This document shows positions 4,883 through 6,507 of a stretch of 6,507 nucleotides of DNA, piece after piece. Location of the stretch: positions 1-6,507 of the forward strand of contig DAOWHM010000111.1 of the NCBI GenBank assembly GCA_030641425.1, read 5' to 3'. Made by a program: the position numbers and the translations under genes. Under the pieces are notes generated by a model that was given only the letters and a program-made list of their open reading frames with translations, made no database searches and was not told the DNA's origin. Positions within the stretch are counted from its first letter, which is position 1. Each line of letters starts with the position of its first letter. The DNA comes from Candidatus Bathyarchaeota archaeon (GTDB lineage Archaea > Thermoproteota > Bathyarchaeia > Bathyarchaeales > SOJC01).

Positions 4883-6427
4883 TCAGTATCCGTATACCCA
4901 TGAACACTTTTTATCAAGGTATTCGAGGTAATGCTTGAAGTTCATCTCTTCCCCCGTGATCTTCCTGATTAGAACAGCTGGGTCGTAGAGGTCTCCCTGC
5001 TGATGAACTTTCCCGGTCATCCAACCTTTGACGTTTTGGAAGTTACCCTCACTGATCTGACCTCTCCAGTTAGGTATATCTTTCTCCATCGAACTCAAGA
5101 GTTGTCCGCCAATTATGTTGCCTAATGCATATGTGGGGAAGTATCCAAAGTCACCACTGGCCCAGTGGATGTCTTGCATGACTCCTTCAGAGTCATTCTC
5201 AATATCCACCCCCAAATACTCGTTATACTTCTTATTCCAGATCTCTGGAAGATCAGCCACATCAATCTTCCCGGGAATCAACTCTTGTTCAATCTCGAAT
5301 CGAACTATTATGTGAAGACAGTATGTTACCTCGTCAGCCTCAACACGGATCTTTGAAGGTCTAACATGGTTGACTGCGCGGACGAAATCGTCCAACGCTA
5401 AATCAGAGAAGGTGTTCCCCGTAAGCTCCTTCAACTTCGGATAGAAATAAGTCCAAAACTCGCGTGATCGCCCAATCACATTCTCCACGAACCGGGACTG
5501 GGACTCATGAAATCCCAAAGAGCAGGAGCTACCAATTGGCTGAAACATCCATTCTTGCTTAAGATTCTGATCGTATATCGCGTGACCACCTTCATGCAGC
5601 ACCGAAAATAATGAAGAAGCCATATCATCTTCATAGTAGTGAGTTGTTATTCGCACGTCGTCATAATAGCCTGTAGTGAAAGGATGCTCCGTCTCATCTA
5701 TCCTGCCTCCAGCCTTAGGAGATACTACGTCATACCCAATGAACTTGGCAACTTCCTTTGAAATCTTCCTCTGAATATCAAAGGGAACTTTCCGCTTCAA
5801 AACTGAAGGATTTGGTTGTTTCGGCGAATCCTGACATTTCCTCAAGATTGAGACGAGTCCATCTCTCAGACTTGAAAATATTCTGGAGATCTTTTCAGCT
5901 GCCATCTTAGGCTCATAAATATCGATGAGGGCGTCATAAGGTGTAGCTGTTCCCTTAACTCCCATGAGGATTTCTGCTGCTTGTTTCTTCAGTTCAAGCA
6001 TCTTTTCAAGTTCTGGATTGAACATGGAGAACTTCTTTTTAGCTTTAGCCTTCTTCCAGACATCGATAGCGATGGCTTCCTGTTTAGCCGTCTCTGCTAC
6101 AAGTTTCTCAGGCAACTTCGTCTGCTCATCATAGGTCTTCCTGACGAGGTATACATTTCTTTTCTTTAATTCGTTTAGACTTCCGTACTCTGAGTGTTTT
6201 TCAATCTTAGAAAGGAGAGTTTCAATTTCAGGCTTAGTGATCATCCTATGCAGAACTTGACTAATTACACCTAACTGCTGACTCCGCAGGTTAACCCCTT
6301 TTGGGGGTATCTTTGTTTCCATGTCCCAATAGATAATATTCGCGGCTGTTTGGAGAACAGTAATCTCCTTGATGTTCGCCATGAGCTTGTCATAATTGGC
6401 TTTTAACGTCTCAGGGGTCTTCGACAT
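4883..6427 (-). CDS. M32 family metallocarboxypeptidase (Taq carboxypeptidase type)
   Basis: M32 enzymes are cytoplasmic zinc carboxypeptidases that remove C-terminal residues from peptides with broad specificity, excluding proline. This copy has 514 residues, near the family norm of about 500, and every signature motif is intact: HPF (248-250), DVRIT (257-261), the zinc site HEGGH (278-282) with catalytic E279, HESQ (307-310) giving the third zinc ligand E308, RPSKIRVEADEVTY (356-369), MQDIHW (417-422) and GDFGYFPTYALGN (425-437). No signal peptide is present. The role is likely turnover of peptides left by the proteasome and other proteases. The ATG at 6427 has no ribosome-binding site, but a TATA-like element about 35 nt upstream predicts a transcript starting within about 10 nt of it, so translation is probably near-leaderless. 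The gene is monocistronic within the window and convergent with the TFB side. Confidence 0.97.
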   Translation of the reverse strand: MSKTPETLKANYDKLMANIKEITVLQTAANIIYWDMETKIPPKGVNLRSQQLGVISQVLHRMITKPEIETLLSKIEKHSEYGSLNELKKRNVYLVRKTYDEQTKLPEKLVAETAKQEAIAIDVWKKAKAKKKFSMFNPELEKMLELKKQAAEILMGVKGTATPYDALIDIYEPKMAAEKISRIFSSLRDGLVSILRKCQDSPKQPNPSVLKRKVPFDIQRKISKEVAKFIGYDVVSPKAGGRIDETEHPFTTGYYDDVRITTHYYEDDMASSLFSVLHEGGHAIYDQNLKQEWMFQPIGSSCSLGFHESQSRFVENVIGRSREFWTYFYPKLKELTGNTFSDLALDDFVRAVNHVRPSKIRVEADEVTYCLHIIVRFEIEQELIPGKIDVADLPEIWNKKYNEYLGVDIENDSEGVMQDIHWASGDFGYFPTYALGNIIGGQLLSSMEKDIPNWRGQISEGNFQNVKGWMTGKVHQQGDLYDPAVLIRKITGEEMNFKHYLEYLDKKCSWVYGY

Positions 6428-6457
6428 ATTGATCGTAACGGATAACTTCCTTCAAAG

Positions 6458-6463
6458 ATATAT
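6458..6463 (-). promoter_or_regulatory. TATA-like element for the M32 gene
   Basis: The minus strand reads CCATATATCT here. A start about 25 nt downstream would fall near 6434, leaving about 7 nt before the ATG at 6427. This matches the absence of a ribosome-binding site. A T6 run on the same strand (6485-6490) lies just upstream. Confidence 0.45.
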
Positions 6464-6507
6464 GGCTTACGCGTTGCCACAAAGGAAAAAACTACTGAAG
6501 CACTTAA

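Noticed and set aside
5115..6169. Plus-strand frames of 62-66 codons within the M32 gene
   Set aside because: They are antisense to an intact carboxypeptidase carrying all its motifs, with no start context or family resemblance.
1..6507. Mobile element, CRISPR array, defence island or secretion system
   Set aside because: No transposase, integrase, repeat-spacer pattern, terminal repeats or effector-like gene is visible on either strand.

Overview
The window is archaeal. The evidence is a canonical TFB (TFIIB) gene behind a BRE/TATA promoter, TATA boxes rather than -35/-10 elements at other genes, T-tract terminators, and short GGTG/GAGG ribosome-binding sites. The TFB, the DUF3795-type Cys-rich protein and the M32 carboxypeptidase suit a TACK- or Asgard-type archaeon (Bathyarchaeia or Thorarchaeia are guesses). 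The sequence alone does not settle the lineage.

Layout. 1-503 (+): remnant of a uracil-DNA-glycosylase-superfamily gene, cut by the window edge and broken by an in-frame TGA and a probable frameshift. It ends in a perfect hairpin that lies between it and a convergent gene. 614-1798 (-): 12-helix MFS exporter. 1799-2016: divergent control region with a TATA box for each side and an inverted repeat next to the rightward one. 2017-2475 (+): Cys-rich DUF3795-like protein. 2476-2882: gene-free stretch with a T7 terminator and ATGCAT palindromes. 2883-3113 (+): small two-helix membrane protein. 3175-3303 (+): doubtful small ORF. 3318-3393 (-): tRNA-Gln(CUG). 3394-3707: T-rich tracts, then the TFB promoter and a leader of about 100 nt carrying a 20-codon uORF whose stop overlaps the TFB start. 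3708-4643 (+): TFB. 4701-4859 (+): 52-codon small ORF that may share the TFB transcript. 4883-6427 (-): M32 metallocarboxypeptidase, convergent with it and apparently near-leaderless.

The genes look like independent housekeeping and accessory units, each with its own promoter, and not like one pathway or a defence or mobile system. I see no transposase, CRISPR array, integrase or toxin pair. The points most worth a second look are the broken UDG gene, the TFB leader/uORF arrangement, the small protein downstream of TFB, and the inverted repeat at the DUF3795 promoter.
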